Part shown: positions 17,671 through 26,607 of the stretch, piece by piece
How the letters are laid out: the number at the start of each line of letters is the position of its first letter
Numbering within the stretch: the first letter of the stretch is position 1
Source of the DNA: Deltaproteobacteria bacterium
GTDB lineage: Bacteria; Desulfobacterota; Desulfomonilia; UBA1062
Assembly: GCA_011046135.1 (NCBI GenBank)
Contig: DSBG01000167.1
Span: 1-51,038, forward strand
DNA length: 51,038 nt
Direction of reading: 5' to 3'
Notes under the pieces: generated by a model
Database searches by the model: none
The model's input: only the letters and a program-made list of their open reading frames with translations
Told to the model about the DNA's origin: nothing
Program-made: the position numbers and the translations under genes

Positions 17671-19028
17671 GGTCAAAACACAGGATACTCGTGCTCGATG
17701 ATGAACCGAACATCGTGGAAGTCCTGATAACACGACTGGAAGTCCTCGGTTTCCCGGTACAGGGGTGCACCAGTGCTCAAAAAGCCCTCGATATCCTCAG
17801 GAAAGAAGAGTTCAGTCTCCTGATAACCGACATGAAGATGCCCGACATGGATGGGATGGAGGTTCTCAGAAAGGTCAAGAAGATTGACCCGGATCTTGAG
17901 GTGATCATCTTTACCGCCTACGGGTCCATTGAGGGGGCTGTTCGGGCCATACAGCAGGGGGCCCACGACTACCTTGTCAAGCCCTTCGAACCCGTGGAAC
18001 TTGTGGTCAAGATAGAAAGTGCCCTGGAGAAGCGGGAACTCAAACAGCGGGTGAAATATCTCGAGCAGGAGGTCGAAGACAGACTCGATCACCGTATCTA
18101 TGCACAGAGCTCTGCGATGAAACGGGTGCTCTCCCTGGTCCGGCAGGTGAGTCAGTCTGACGCAACCATTCTCATCCTCGGGGAATCCGGCACAGGGAAA
18201 GAACTCATCGCCAAGATGCTCCACTACGAGAGCACAAGGAGGCATGCCAAGTTTGTCATCGTCGATTGTGGAGCGACACCTTCAAGTCTCATCGAAGCTG
18301 AACTTTTCGGGTATCGAAGAGGTGCCTTCACCGGCGCGGTGAAAGACAAACGGGGCATCATTGAGGAGGCAGATTCGGGGACCCTGTTTCTGGATGAGAT
18401 CGGCAATATTTCGGCTGAAATGCAGACCCGACTGTTGAGGGTGTTGGAAAGCGGAGAATTCAGACCCCTGGGCGACATTGGACAAAAAAAGGCGGATATC
18501 CGGGTTCTGACCGCTACCAACGTGGACCTCAAGAAAAAGGTGGATCAGGGACTTTTCCGAGAGGATCTCTACTACCGGCTCAAGGTTATCACCATCCAAC
18601 TTCCTCCCCTGAGGGAGCGAAAGGAAGACATCATCGGTCTGTCACAGATATTCCTGACGGAATTCAGCAGCAAAACGGGCAAGCGGATTGAAGGCATTGA
18701 CCGAGAGGCAATGGATCTGCTGCTCTCATACCATTGGCCTGGAAATGTCAGGGAGTTGAAGAATATCATGGAAGCCGCGGTTGTCCTGTGTACCACGGGA
18801 ACCATCACCCCAGAGGAGATCCTTTCCTCGGGAATCTTCGAGCGGACAGGTAATGTGCCCCATCAGGAACTGAACATCTTGGATACTCAGGAAAAAGAAC
18901 TTCTGCTCCAGGCCCTCAAAAAGGCACGATGGGTGCAGAAGGATGCCGCACAGCAGCTGGGGATATCACGACGGGTCATGCACTACAAGATCAAAAAGTT
19001 CAACCTGCGCCCAGAACGGTCGGATTGA
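17667..19028 (+). CDS. GlrR-like sigma-54-dependent response regulator
   Basis: This 453-residue NtrC-family activator has a receiver domain with phospho-acceptor Asp55 in ITDMKMPD, a AAA+ domain with Walker A GESGTGKE and the sigma-54-contacting GAFTGA loop, and a C-terminal Fis-type helix-turn-helix (about 420-445). It should be phosphorylated by the upstream kinase and turn on RNA polymerase at -24/-12 promoters. It starts in an ATGA overlap with the lipoprotein gene, with GAGAGG before the ATG. The enterobacterial counterpart drives small RNAs of amino-sugar control and rpoE. The targets here are not visible. Confidence 0.94.
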   Translation: MRSKHRILVLDDEPNIVEVLITRLEVLGFPVQGCTSAQKALDILRKEEFSLLITDMKMPDMDGMEVLRKVKKIDPDLEVIIFTAYGSIEGAVRAIQQGAHDYLVKPFEPVELVVKIESALEKRELKQRVKYLEQEVEDRLDHRIYAQSSAMKRVLSLVRQVSQSDATILILGESGTGKELIAKMLHYESTRRHAKFVIVDCGATPSSLIEAELFGYRRGAFTGAVKDKRGIIEEADSGTLFLDEIGNISAEMQTRLLRVLESGEFRPLGDIGQKKADIRVLTATNVDLKKKVDQGLFREDLYYRLKVITIQLPPLRERKEDIIGLSQIFLTEFSSKTGKRIEGIDREAMDLLLSYHWPGNVRELKNIMEAAVVLCTTGTITPEEILSSGIFERTGNVPHQELNILDTQEKELLLQALKKARWVQKDAAQQLGISRRVMHYKIKKFNLRPERSD

Positions 19029-19095
19029 TCCGGGAGACACGATCCCTGGTACACACGGTTCCTATGAGCGTGCCTGTTCGTCGACAGCAGGAGCG

Positions 19096-20454
19096 CTACT
19101 CTTCTTTCTTGTCCATTTTCCGGTACAGGGTCCGCGTGGATATGCCCAGCAGCTTGGATGCGAGCAGCTTGTCTCCTTTGGTTCGTTTGAGCGTTTCTTC
19201 CATGAGAATGTGTTCGACCTCGTCAAGCGGTGTACCGAGGGGAATAGTGACCGAGTCCAGAGATGCGTTCTCTGTCAGGATGAGTTCTCCGGGCAGGTCG
19301 TCAGGGCCGATGATGCCGTCTTTGTCCATCACGACGCACCGTTCGATGACATTCTCCAGTTCCCGGACGTTCCCGGGCCAAGCGTAGTTCAGGAGAATCT
19401 CCATTGCCTTTGACGCGATCCCGTCGATCGCTTTCCCGTTCTTCGTTGAGAACCTGTTGATGAAATGCTGGACGAGGGAGGGGATGTCTTCTTTCCTTTC
19501 CTTGAGCCTGGGCAGGAAAATGCTGATGACGTTCAGCCTCCAGTAGAGATCCTCACGGAAGAGCCCCTCTCTCACGAGAGAGACGAGATCCTTGTTGGTT
19601 GCCGCGATGATTCGGGTATCCACCTTCTGGGTCTTGTTGCTCCCGAGGCGTTCGAAGGTTCCTTCCTGGAGGATTCTGAGCAGTTTCACCTGAACAGGTT
19701 GTGGGATCTCCCCAATCTCATCGAGAAAGATGCTCGAGTTGTCAGCGACCTCGAACCGGCCCTCTTTTCTTCCTGATGCTCCGGTGAAGGCCCCTTTTTC
19801 ATAGCCGAAGAGTTCGCTTTCAATGAGTGTCTCGGGGATGGCCGCACAGTTTACCTTTACCATGGCTTTCTCCCCGCGCGGGGAGAGATTGTGGATCATG
19901 TCTGCAATGACTTCTTTTCCGGTTCCCGAGTCTCCCATGATGAGCACATTGGCATGGCTTGGCGCAACCTGATGAACAACCTCGATGATCTTCTTCATCT
20001 TCGGGCTCGCCGTCTCAAAGAGCGGCTCTGAATGGATCGCATTCAGACGCTCTTTCATGCTGATGTTGTCCATGGTGAGGACCTGCTTCTCGATGGCTTT
20101 GTTCACGGCCTTGAGGATATCGGCTTTTTTGAATGGTTTGGTGAGGTAATCATACGCCCCCTGCTTCATGGAATCCACGGCGCTGTCCACTGAGGCATAC
20201 CCGGTGATCATGATGACCTCCGTACAGGGGGAGATGGACTTGGTCACCTTCAGGAGTTCTACACCGTCCATCCCGGCCATGCGGATGTCGGATATGAGCA
20301 GGTCTATGTCACCTTGGCGAATGATCTTGAAGGCCTCATCGCCGTTGGATGCAGTTTCTACGGTGAACCCCTCTTTTTCCAGGATCATTCTCAGTGATTG
20401 ACGGATACCGACTTCGTCATCGACCACAAGTATTTTCTTTTGCAGGGTCGTCAT
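19096..20454 (-). CDS. Sigma-54-dependent response regulator, second system
   Basis: The 452-residue NtrC-family protein has a receiver domain (Asp56 in LLISDIRM), a AAA+ domain with Walker A GDSGTGKE and the GAFTGA loop, and a Fis-type DNA-binding domain (about 420-448, around KLLASKLLGISTRTLYRKM). It overlaps the end of the secreted-protein gene upstream and closes the operon that starts with rarA. Its partner is the PAS/Cache kinase at 21528-23690. It converges tail to tail on the first regulator, leaving 67 bp between stop codons with only a weak inverted repeat. Confidence 0.94.
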   Translation of the reverse strand: MTTLQKKILVVDDEVGIRQSLRMILEKEGFTVETASNGDEAFKIIRQGDIDLLISDIRMAGMDGVELLKVTKSISPCTEVIMITGYASVDSAVDSMKQGAYDYLTKPFKKADILKAVNKAIEKQVLTMDNISMKERLNAIHSEPLFETASPKMKKIIEVVHQVAPSHANVLIMGDSGTGKEVIADMIHNLSPRGEKAMVKVNCAAIPETLIESELFGYEKGAFTGASGRKEGRFEVADNSSIFLDEIGEIPQPVQVKLLRILQEGTFERLGSNKTQKVDTRIIAATNKDLVSLVREGLFREDLYWRLNVISIFLPRLKERKEDIPSLVQHFINRFSTKNGKAIDGIASKAMEILLNYAWPGNVRELENVIERCVVMDKDGIIGPDDLPGELILTENASLDSVTIPLGTPLDEVEHILMEETLKRTKGDKLLASKLLGISTRTLYRKMDKKEE

Positions 20455-21509
20455 GGGAGAAAGGGATCCTCTCGAAGGGCATGAATCGTGAGCTGATTTT
20501 TCCCCTCGTGTACGTTGATTTCCTCGAAAATTGCCTCTCCAGTCTCATTGGTGGCATAGAGCAGATACGTTCCGACATCGATATCTTCGAAGATACTCCG
20601 GCCTTTCTTGCTGTCTACGGCAGACTTGTACCTGAGTGAGGAGCGTTTGAGTTTTTCAACAGCACTGGTGTACTCCGCCATCACCTTACGCCGGTCCGAA
20701 GAAAAGGCCTCCTGTGCCAGGGCATGGGCATTCCGGCGGGAAGCAAGCTCTGTTTCCGTTTTCATGAGGGTGTTTCTTATCGGTTTCAATTGCGCCTCGA
20801 AGGCCTCCTCTACGTCCATCACCCGGATGTGTCCCTTGTATCCTTTCTCAGAGGAGAAGTGCAGATCCAGGACTTCAATGGCGAATGAACCACTCAGGTC
20901 CGAACGAATCTGCTGGAGCTCCTCCCGGGAAAGATTCCCTATGAAAAACTGGAATCGCTCCGGATCGTGACCGTTGTTTGTCATGGTCTCACCCGGAGCA
21001 AGCCCCAGCTTGAGGGTTTGAGGGTGGATAAATTCCAGAACAAGGGCCGTAGTGGTAGGGAGGACCTTCGAGCCAATGGACGGTCTGAAGGTGATATCAG
21101 TGATAATGCGATCTGAGCTGTTGTGTACGGCATAATGGAACATGATGTCTCCGAGGCTCGAGGATTCGGGGGAGATTGCGATATTGATGGAGCCGATGGT
21201 GAAGGAAAGTTTCGAGATATAGGAGTTTCGGAGAGAGGAGACCCTGTCTGCATATCCTTTTTTTTGCTCTTCCCAGAGGTTGGACGCCTGTTCGACTTCC
21301 TTCGTGAGCATCTTGAGCCGGTAGTGCTCCTCCAGGCTTGATACCTGCGAGGAAAACCGATTTCTCAGGTGTTCCAGCACCGCTGAGGTGCCACCGGAAA
21401 GCATCTGTATCTCGGCGATACTTGGCGGCACAGTTACCACCACTCGTGCGCCATAGCAGTTCAGGGTGCATACCAGCACCAGACAGAGGATCAGGGAGGG
21501 CACCTTCAT
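20451..21509 (-). CDS. Exported coiled-coil protein between kinase and regulator, unknown function
   Basis: This 352-residue protein begins with a signal peptide (hydrophobic residues 4-17). A coiled-coil stretch (about 38-90) follows, then a beta-rich central domain (about 95-225, including HNSSDRIITDITFRP), a second coiled coil (about 228-300) and a short beta C-terminus. No family is recognised. Its position between a sensor kinase (18 nt upstream) and its response regulator (overlapping) suggests a periplasmic accessory that sets kinase activity, as QseG does in the neighbouring system. A structural envelope role is equally possible. Confidence 0.7.
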   Translation of the reverse strand: MKVPSLILCLVLVCTLNCYGARVVVTVPPSIAEIQMLSGGTSAVLEHLRNRFSSQVSSLEEHYRLKMLTKEVEQASNLWEEQKKGYADRVSSLRNSYISKLSFTIGSINIAISPESSSLGDIMFHYAVHNSSDRIITDITFRPSIGSKVLPTTTALVLEFIHPQTLKLGLAPGETMTNNGHDPERFQFFIGNLSREELQQIRSDLSGSFAIEVLDLHFSSEKGYKGHIRVMDVEEAFEAQLKPIRNTLMKTETELASRRNAHALAQEAFSSDRRKVMAEYTSAVEKLKRSSLRYKSAVDSKKGRSIFEDIDVGTYLLYATNETGEAIFEEINVHEGKNQLTIHALREDPFLP

Positions 21510-21527
21510 GGGTTGAATTCCTCGTCC

Positions 21528-23690
21528 TCAGTTTTCCGATGCCTGGACAGGGAGGGAGATGATGAAGGTCGACCCAGTTCCCTTCTGGCTTTCCACCTCC
21601 ACCCACCCGTCGTGGGCATTGGCGATGTACTGGACCAGGGCAAGGCCCAGCCCCGTTCCGTTGTCCTTTGTCGTGAAGTAGGGATCAAAGATCCTCCTTG
21701 CGTATTCCTGAGGTATTCCATACCCTGTATCCTTGACCAGCAACAGGAAATTTTCTTTTATTCTCATGAGCGAGATCTCGATCGTTCCCCCCGATGGCAT
21801 TGCATCTTCTGCATTTTTAATGAGATTTATCAAAAGTTGTTTGAATTGTCCACGGTCTATCATGATCTTGGGTACGGTGTCATGGCAGGTGATGCTCGCT
21901 TCGATGTTTCTTCTGTTGAGCTCGGGGATGAGCATGGATACAACAGCCTGCACCTCCACCTGCGGGTCAACGAGCTGTTTTTTTGGAAGGGGGAGTCTGG
22001 CATAGGACAGGTACTCATCGGTAACCGTGGAGAGTCGGTCGATTTCCTGCTTGATGATATGAACGAGTTCAAGGGACTGTTTCGAATCACCCCGTTCCTT
22101 CAGTTCATCTTCCAGGAGTTCGCTGTGCAGCAGTACAGACGTGAGGGGATTGCGAATTTCGTGAGCGACATGTGCGGACATCTGTCCCACTGCTGCGAGT
22201 TTCTCAGCCTGGATCAACTTTTCAGTGAGGGCTTTCTTGTCGGTGATGTCCACGGCGTACTGCACCACATAGTCAACCTCTCCCCTTGCCCCGAAAAGGG
22301 GGATGGCGCTGACGTCGAAGAAGTAGGGTTTCCCATTGATCTCTTTCCTCCTGTCGGTCTCTGTCACGATGCGTCCGGTCTGGAAACTCTTTTCCACGAT
22401 GTCCAGATGACAGAGCCGTTCATTCTCAGTAAAATCCAGAGAACAGTGCTTGTCGATGATCTCATCACGCTTCTTTCCGTAGAGATCACAAAGTCTCTGG
22501 TTTACGTCGGCAAAGGTGAAGGCTGAATCGATCAGGGCAAGATAGTGAGGCACTCCGTTGAAGATGGTTTCAAGTCGTTTGTGAGCAACGAGAACCCTGT
22601 CTGCCCACTTGTTCCTCTCCGATGCCTTTGCCCGGGCCTTGTTGATTCTGAGCATGATAAACGTCGCAATCAGCACGAAGCTGATACTGACGGAACCCAG
22701 GACCAGGGTGTTGCGGAAGGTCCCGGACATGAGGGAAATCACCTCGCTGTACGGGGAAGTTGTGACCGTGACCCACCTCCTGTTCAGGAAGTGGACCGAG
22801 GAGAAGGCCAGCAGTTTCTTCGTGGGGGTTTGTTCAGGATAGTGGGGGAAGATGAACTCGTACCTGCCGTCATTTTTCAGTTCCATGGAATTTCTGATGG
22901 TCTCCACCCCAGCGGTCTTGATCCCCTGTTTTTTCATATCCAGGATGATGTCATGAAGATTGAGTCCCACCCACTTGGGATTGGGGTGATAAAGAATCAT
23001 GCCGGTTTCATCCAGGAGCCAGGCATAGCCTGTTTCCGAGGGTCTGATAGGGGCCACGTAGCGGGCCGTGATGTTCGCAAGATCAATCGCGCATCCGATG
23101 ACTCCATGGAAAGTTCCGTCCGGGCCTTTCAGGGGAAAAGAGATGACAAAGGTCTCGAACCGGTCTGGGATGTCTATGTACTCTTCGCCCCCCACCAGGA
23201 TGATGTCAGAGACGAAGGGGACGCCAAGTTCCTTGGCAACGCGGAAATAGGTGCGGAAACTGAAATCCTTTCCTTCCAGACCGGGCAGGACCTTTTCCGG
23301 GATGTGCAGCCGCATGATGCCCATGGAGTCTTCCCAGAATACGAACGATACTTTGCTCTTGAGTGACCTGTGGGCGTTCTCCAGGGCAATGGCTATGGCA
23401 TTGGAGTCTCCCTGTGAGACGTCATCGATATTTGCAGTGAGGTTGAGGATGTTGATGATATCAAACATGTACTGTTCGATGCCCATGGCTGTCTGCTGTG
23501 CCAGCAGACCCTGTTCGCGATTGAACTGCTGTGCCATTTCACGCTCAACACTGCGGTAGGAGTACAGGGCAAAGAGCACAACGAATCCGAGCACAATGAA
23601 GGTGCCGACCCAGATGACAATCTCCCACCTGGTTTCCCTGATGGTGATGGTGTGGCGTTTCGTCTTTTCCTGAGATAGTGAGGTATTCAC
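21528..23690 (-). CDS. Cache/PAS sensor histidine kinase
   Basis: The 720-residue kinase has a transmembrane helix (about 25-46), a large periplasmic domain of the double-Cache type (about 50-320), and a second helix (about 328-348). A cytoplasmic PAS domain (about 370-485), a HisKA domain with His510 in AHEIRNPLTS, and a HATPase domain with NLIKNAEDAM, DTGYGIP and GTGLGLALV complete it. The NtrB/AtoS-like kinase core pairs with the sigma-54 regulator two genes downstream. Cache domains usually bind small molecules such as carboxylates or amino acids, but the ligand is not predictable here. The start is a GTG overlapping the stop of the preceding gene (GTGA). Confidence 0.93.
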   Translation of the reverse strand: MNTSLSQEKTKRHTITIRETRWEIVIWVGTFIVLGFVVLFALYSYRSVEREMAQQFNREQGLLAQQTAMGIEQYMFDIINILNLTANIDDVSQGDSNAIAIALENAHRSLKSKVSFVFWEDSMGIMRLHIPEKVLPGLEGKDFSFRTYFRVAKELGVPFVSDIILVGGEEYIDIPDRFETFVISFPLKGPDGTFHGVIGCAIDLANITARYVAPIRPSETGYAWLLDETGMILYHPNPKWVGLNLHDIILDMKKQGIKTAGVETIRNSMELKNDGRYEFIFPHYPEQTPTKKLLAFSSVHFLNRRWVTVTTSPYSEVISLMSGTFRNTLVLGSVSISFVLIATFIMLRINKARAKASERNKWADRVLVAHKRLETIFNGVPHYLALIDSAFTFADVNQRLCDLYGKKRDEIIDKHCSLDFTENERLCHLDIVEKSFQTGRIVTETDRRKEINGKPYFFDVSAIPLFGARGEVDYVVQYAVDITDKKALTEKLIQAEKLAAVGQMSAHVAHEIRNPLTSVLLHSELLEDELKERGDSKQSLELVHIIKQEIDRLSTVTDEYLSYARLPLPKKQLVDPQVEVQAVVSMLIPELNRRNIEASITCHDTVPKIMIDRGQFKQLLINLIKNAEDAMPSGGTIEISLMRIKENFLLLVKDTGYGIPQEYARRIFDPYFTTKDNGTGLGLALVQYIANAHDGWVEVESQKGTGSTFIISLPVQASEN

Positions 23691-25045
23691 TCCAGGTACA
23701 GCTCCTTTTCAACAGACAGGGGGATATCGTGCTCTCTTCCCAAGCACTCTTCTCGTGTCAGGGCAAACAAAGGACTGATCTCCACCGGGATTCCGGGATC
23801 GAGCGTGACACCCGCATCTTCAATCCACGATCGGTGGAGCGAGCTCTGCATTTCCATGGCGCTTTCCAGGGAGTCCTGGCCCGATCTGTTCTTCACCGGG
23901 GCGAATTCATGCTCGCGGAACACCTCGAGGGTTACGGATTTCTCTGCCAGAGGCAGGGCATCGAAGATGAAGGTCTCGAATTTGATCCCCTCGATCTCGT
24001 TGGTTCTGCCGGCTACATCGAGGGTCTGGATCTTCTTGCGTGCCCGGTGGTAGGGAAGGCTGAGGTCTTCCGTGGTGATCTTCTCCACGAAGCTGCGGTT
24101 GATCATGTGGATGGCAATGGAGCCTGCCCAATAGAGCATCTCCCCGCGATCATCGGTGGCATAGCGCAGGTCATCTGCCATATCACTGTACTCTACCAGC
24201 GAGGTTTTTCCATCTATGAGGGTGATAACCCCGACTTTTTCTTCGAAGCTGATCTTCCGGACCACCTTTGAGGACATTTGGGCCCCCTGTGAAGCATGGA
24301 GGCCGATGAAGAGGGGATCGCAGACCTGAACCAGGGGGTTGTCGACCTGGAAGAAGAAGATCTCCTCGATCCCGAGATGTTCCATTGTTTCAAGGCATCG
24401 ATTTCTCTTCAGTGCCATGAGTGTGCCGCCGTGCCCGTCCGGATTCAGGAAGAGGCCTCCCTCAGGGGAGATTATGAAAGCGCCTTCCGGCGTGAGCGAG
24501 GGGAGAAGTCCCTGGGTAAAGAAATGCACGGACTCGCTTTCGAGACCGAAGAAGGAATGTTTCCCAAAAAAAGACTTCGTGTCCGCATCGTTGACCCTGG
24601 AGGTCATGACGAACAGGGGAATGCTCACCCCGAAGCGTCTGTTCAGGGCGAGAATTTTTTCTGCATGCAGCTGGAAGAGGCTCTTGTGTTTGACCGGGGT
24701 GACTTCCACCACACCCTTGGGGGCCTCGATCCCGAGGCGGGAACCCTGGCCGCCGGCCACGACGAGGGCTGCGATCCTTCCCGATTCGAGAAGGTGTGTT
24801 CCTTTTTCAATGAATGGAAGGGCCTCCTTCGTTGTCGCGAAACTCGCGGGAAGAACCTCTGCAGGGTGAATGTCTCCCCGGGGAGGGGTGTAGAGATGAC
24901 TCCCTGCCATGAGTTGGCGCACCAGATCCAGGTCGATCGCATCGAGATCCTGCCGGATACGTTCCGGGTCAAGGTGGAAAGCGTTATTTTCGAGAAGGTC
25001 TGCGATGTGGTCCTGGCCGAGATCCCTGAGTCTTTTCTCGAGCAT
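23687..25045 (-). CDS. UDPGP-family UTP-sugar-1-phosphate uridylyltransferase
   Basis: This 452-residue protein belongs to the eukaryotic-type UDPGP family that makes UDP-GlcNAc, UDP-glucose or related sugars from UTP and a sugar 1-phosphate. The nucleotide-binding motif VVAGGQGSRLGIEAPKG is near residue 105, and the central region has PDGHGG and a QVDNPLVQ sequence with the metal-binding Asp. It is unlike the bacterial GlmU or GalU enzymes. The start at 25045 is chosen over a start 120 nt upstream because AAGGAG lies seven bases before it. It still overlaps the end of rarA by 62 nt. Its substrate cannot be told from sequence alone. AGX-type UDP-GlcNAc pyrophosphorylases are the closest in appearance. 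Confidence 0.85.
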   Translation of the reverse strand: MLEKRLRDLGQDHIADLLENNAFHLDPERIRQDLDAIDLDLVRQLMAGSHLYTPPRGDIHPAEVLPASFATTKEALPFIEKGTHLLESGRIAALVVAGGQGSRLGIEAPKGVVEVTPVKHKSLFQLHAEKILALNRRFGVSIPLFVMTSRVNDADTKSFFGKHSFFGLESESVHFFTQGLLPSLTPEGAFIISPEGGLFLNPDGHGGTLMALKRNRCLETMEHLGIEEIFFFQVDNPLVQVCDPLFIGLHASQGAQMSSKVVRKISFEEKVGVITLIDGKTSLVEYSDMADDLRYATDDRGEMLYWAGSIAIHMINRSFVEKITTEDLSLPYHRARKKIQTLDVAGRTNEIEGIKFETFIFDALPLAEKSVTLEVFREHEFAPVKNRSGQDSLESAMEMQSSLHRSWIEDAGVTLDPGIPVEISPLFALTREECLGREHDIPLSVEKELYLE

Positions 25046-26270
25046 CCATGAACTCCTTAATCCTTTTTTCAAGGCCGATGTCCTTGGGGCTGTAGAGCTT
25101 TGTTTTTTCAAGACCCTGCGGCATGTACTGCATATCAAGGGCACCGTAGGGGTCATCGTGGGCATAGATATAACCCTGAGCGTATCCCAGATCGTTCATG
25201 AGTCGGGTAGGGGCATTCCGAAGCGCAAGGGGCACCCCGGGTGTTCCCGTGTTCCTGATGAGGTCACGCACGGTTTTTTCCACCAGGTAGAGGGCATTGC
25301 TCTTTGGTGCGCAGGCAAGGTACACAGACACCTGATAGAGGGCGAGTTCACCCTCGGGGCTGCCCACAAAGGTGAAGGCATCCTTTGCGCTCGTCGCCAT
25401 GCGCAGGGCGTTGGGATCAGCCATGCCGATATCTTCCGATGCGATGCGGATCATCCGGCGCAGGATGAAAAGCCTGTCCTCTCCAGCCTCCAGCATCCTG
25501 CCAAGCCAGTAGATGCTGGCATTGACATCACTGGCCCGGACACTTTTATGGAAAGCGGAGATGAGATCGTAGTGATTTTCTCCCTTCCTGTCGTGGTACA
25601 GAGGTCTGTCCATAAGCCCGGATAATTCCTCCAGTCCGATGTGTGACGCCTCGATACTGGTGATCGCGAGTTCCAGCACATTGAGGGCCGCCCTGGCATC
25701 ACCATGGGCAGCTTTTGCCATGGCACCCATGGCCTCAAGAGAAACGGTTTTCCCCGATTTGCGCAGTGTTGGATCCCGTTCCACGGCATGGGAGAGAATC
25801 GTCTCAATGAGCTCCTGCTCGAGTGGCTTCATAACGATCACCCGCATACGCGAGAGAAGGGGAGATGTGATGGCAAAGGAAGGGTTCTCCGTGGTGGCAC
25901 CGATCAGGATGATGTTCCCATCTTCCACAAAGGGGAGAAGTGCATCCTGTTGGGGCCGGTTGAACCTGTGGATCTCATCGATGAACACGATGGGAGTGTT
26001 GTCCTCTCCAGTGGCTTTCCTGGTGACCTCCCTGATTTCCTGAACTCCGCTCATCACTGCGCTGATGCTGTGAAAGGATTCGGGATAGAGGGTCGCGATG
26101 ATGCTTGCCACGCTCGTCTTGCCGGTACCTGGTGGACCCCACAACATTGCGGACTGAAAGGTTCCCTTGGCGCAGTCGTGGAGAAAGGTTCGAGCCTCGT
26201 TCTGTCCCAGGAGATCGTCTATTTTTTTGGGACGCAGGCGGTATGACAGCGGAGGAGGATGCTTGTGCAT
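24984..26270 (-). CDS. rarA: Replication-associated recombination protein A (MgsA/RarA)
   Basis: The 428-residue AAA+ ATPase acts at stalled replication forks and gaps. It has the N-terminal LRPKKIDDLLGQ, Walker A GPPGTGKTS (about 46-54), Walker B IVFIDEIHRF, and a C-terminal tetramerisation region with CAPKSNALY and GYAQGYIYAHD. Length is normal. It heads a five-gene operon with the sugar uridylyltransferase and the second two-component system. The ATG has no Shine-Dalgarno sequence and lies 7 nt after a possible -10 box. Confidence 0.96.
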   Translation of the reverse strand: MHKHPPPLSYRLRPKKIDDLLGQNEARTFLHDCAKGTFQSAMLWGPPGTGKTSVASIIATLYPESFHSISAVMSGVQEIREVTRKATGEDNTPIVFIDEIHRFNRPQQDALLPFVEDGNIILIGATTENPSFAITSPLLSRMRVIVMKPLEQELIETILSHAVERDPTLRKSGKTVSLEAMGAMAKAAHGDARAALNVLELAITSIEASHIGLEELSGLMDRPLYHDRKGENHYDLISAFHKSVRASDVNASIYWLGRMLEAGEDRLFILRRMIRIASEDIGMADPNALRMATSAKDAFTFVGSPEGELALYQVSVYLACAPKSNALYLVEKTVRDLIRNTGTPGVPLALRNAPTRLMNDLGYAQGYIYAHDDPYGALDMQYMPQGLEKTKLYSPKDIGLEKRIKEFMDAREKTQGSRPGPHRRPSRK

Positions 26271-26277
26271 GACCTAC

Positions 26278-26306
26278 TGTATAGCATAAAAGAAAATCGG
26301 TGAAAA
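26278..26306 (-). promoter_or_regulatory. rarA operon promoter, predicted leaderless
   Basis: Minus strand: TTTTCA, 17-nt spacer, TATACA, then 7 nt to the rarA ATG. Both boxes match four of six consensus bases, so this is weaker than the def and plsC promoters. Confidence 0.4.
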
Positions 26307-26341
26307 ATTATTAAATGATTCACAAAACCCTTAAGGAAACT

Positions 26342-26436
26342 ATGAATACAGACGATACTGCATGCAGGTTCTTCAAGATTCATTCCCCGTAGAACCTCCT
26401 CATATTTGCAGGTCACATGCTGACCTGCTTTTTTTT
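26342..26436 (+). ncRNA. Candidate small RNA or leader-peptide transcript
   Basis: A plus-strand transcript would contain a 16-codon ORF (26342-26392) with AAGGA just upstream, a stem made of AGGTTCT (26366-26372) and AGAACCT (26391-26397), and then the intrinsic terminator. All protein genes to the left are on the minus strand back to 19028, so the terminator needs a local plus-strand transcript. It looks like an attenuator, but nothing obvious lies downstream except the tRNA with its own promoter. The promoter of this RNA was not identified with confidence. Confidence 0.45.
26408..26436 (+). terminator. Strong rho-independent terminator
   Basis: A perfect 8-bp stem (GCAGGTCA with TGACCTGC), a 5-nt loop and an immediate run of eight T. 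The T-run is on the plus strand only, so it does not end a minus-strand transcript. Confidence 0.85.
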
Positions 26437-26579
26437 GTTTTTTTCTCTGCGAGAGGTTTCCGCATAAGAAACAACCCGAGAGATACTGAGCACAGTTTAT
26501 GAAAAAGGGCGGGCACGACCTGCGTTATCTTCAGAAATTCGTTCAGGTTTATCGCCTTCAGGGATCACGATATGTGGCC

Positions 26580-26607
26580 TTGACAAAAGAACTGAATTAA
26601 TTATAGA
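26580..26607 (+). promoter_or_regulatory. Promoter of initiator tRNA
   Basis: A perfect TTGACA (26580-26585), 16-nt spacer and TATAGA (26602-26607) end 13 nt before the tRNA. Confidence 0.75.

Noticed and set aside
19029-19095. Bidirectional terminator between the convergent regulators
   Set aside because: Only a weak, bulged inverted repeat is seen, with no T-runs on either strand.
21513-22526. 337-codon plus-strand frame opposite the second kinase
   Set aside because: It is antisense to a well-defined HisKA/HATPase coding region and has no Shine-Dalgarno sequence or domain signal.
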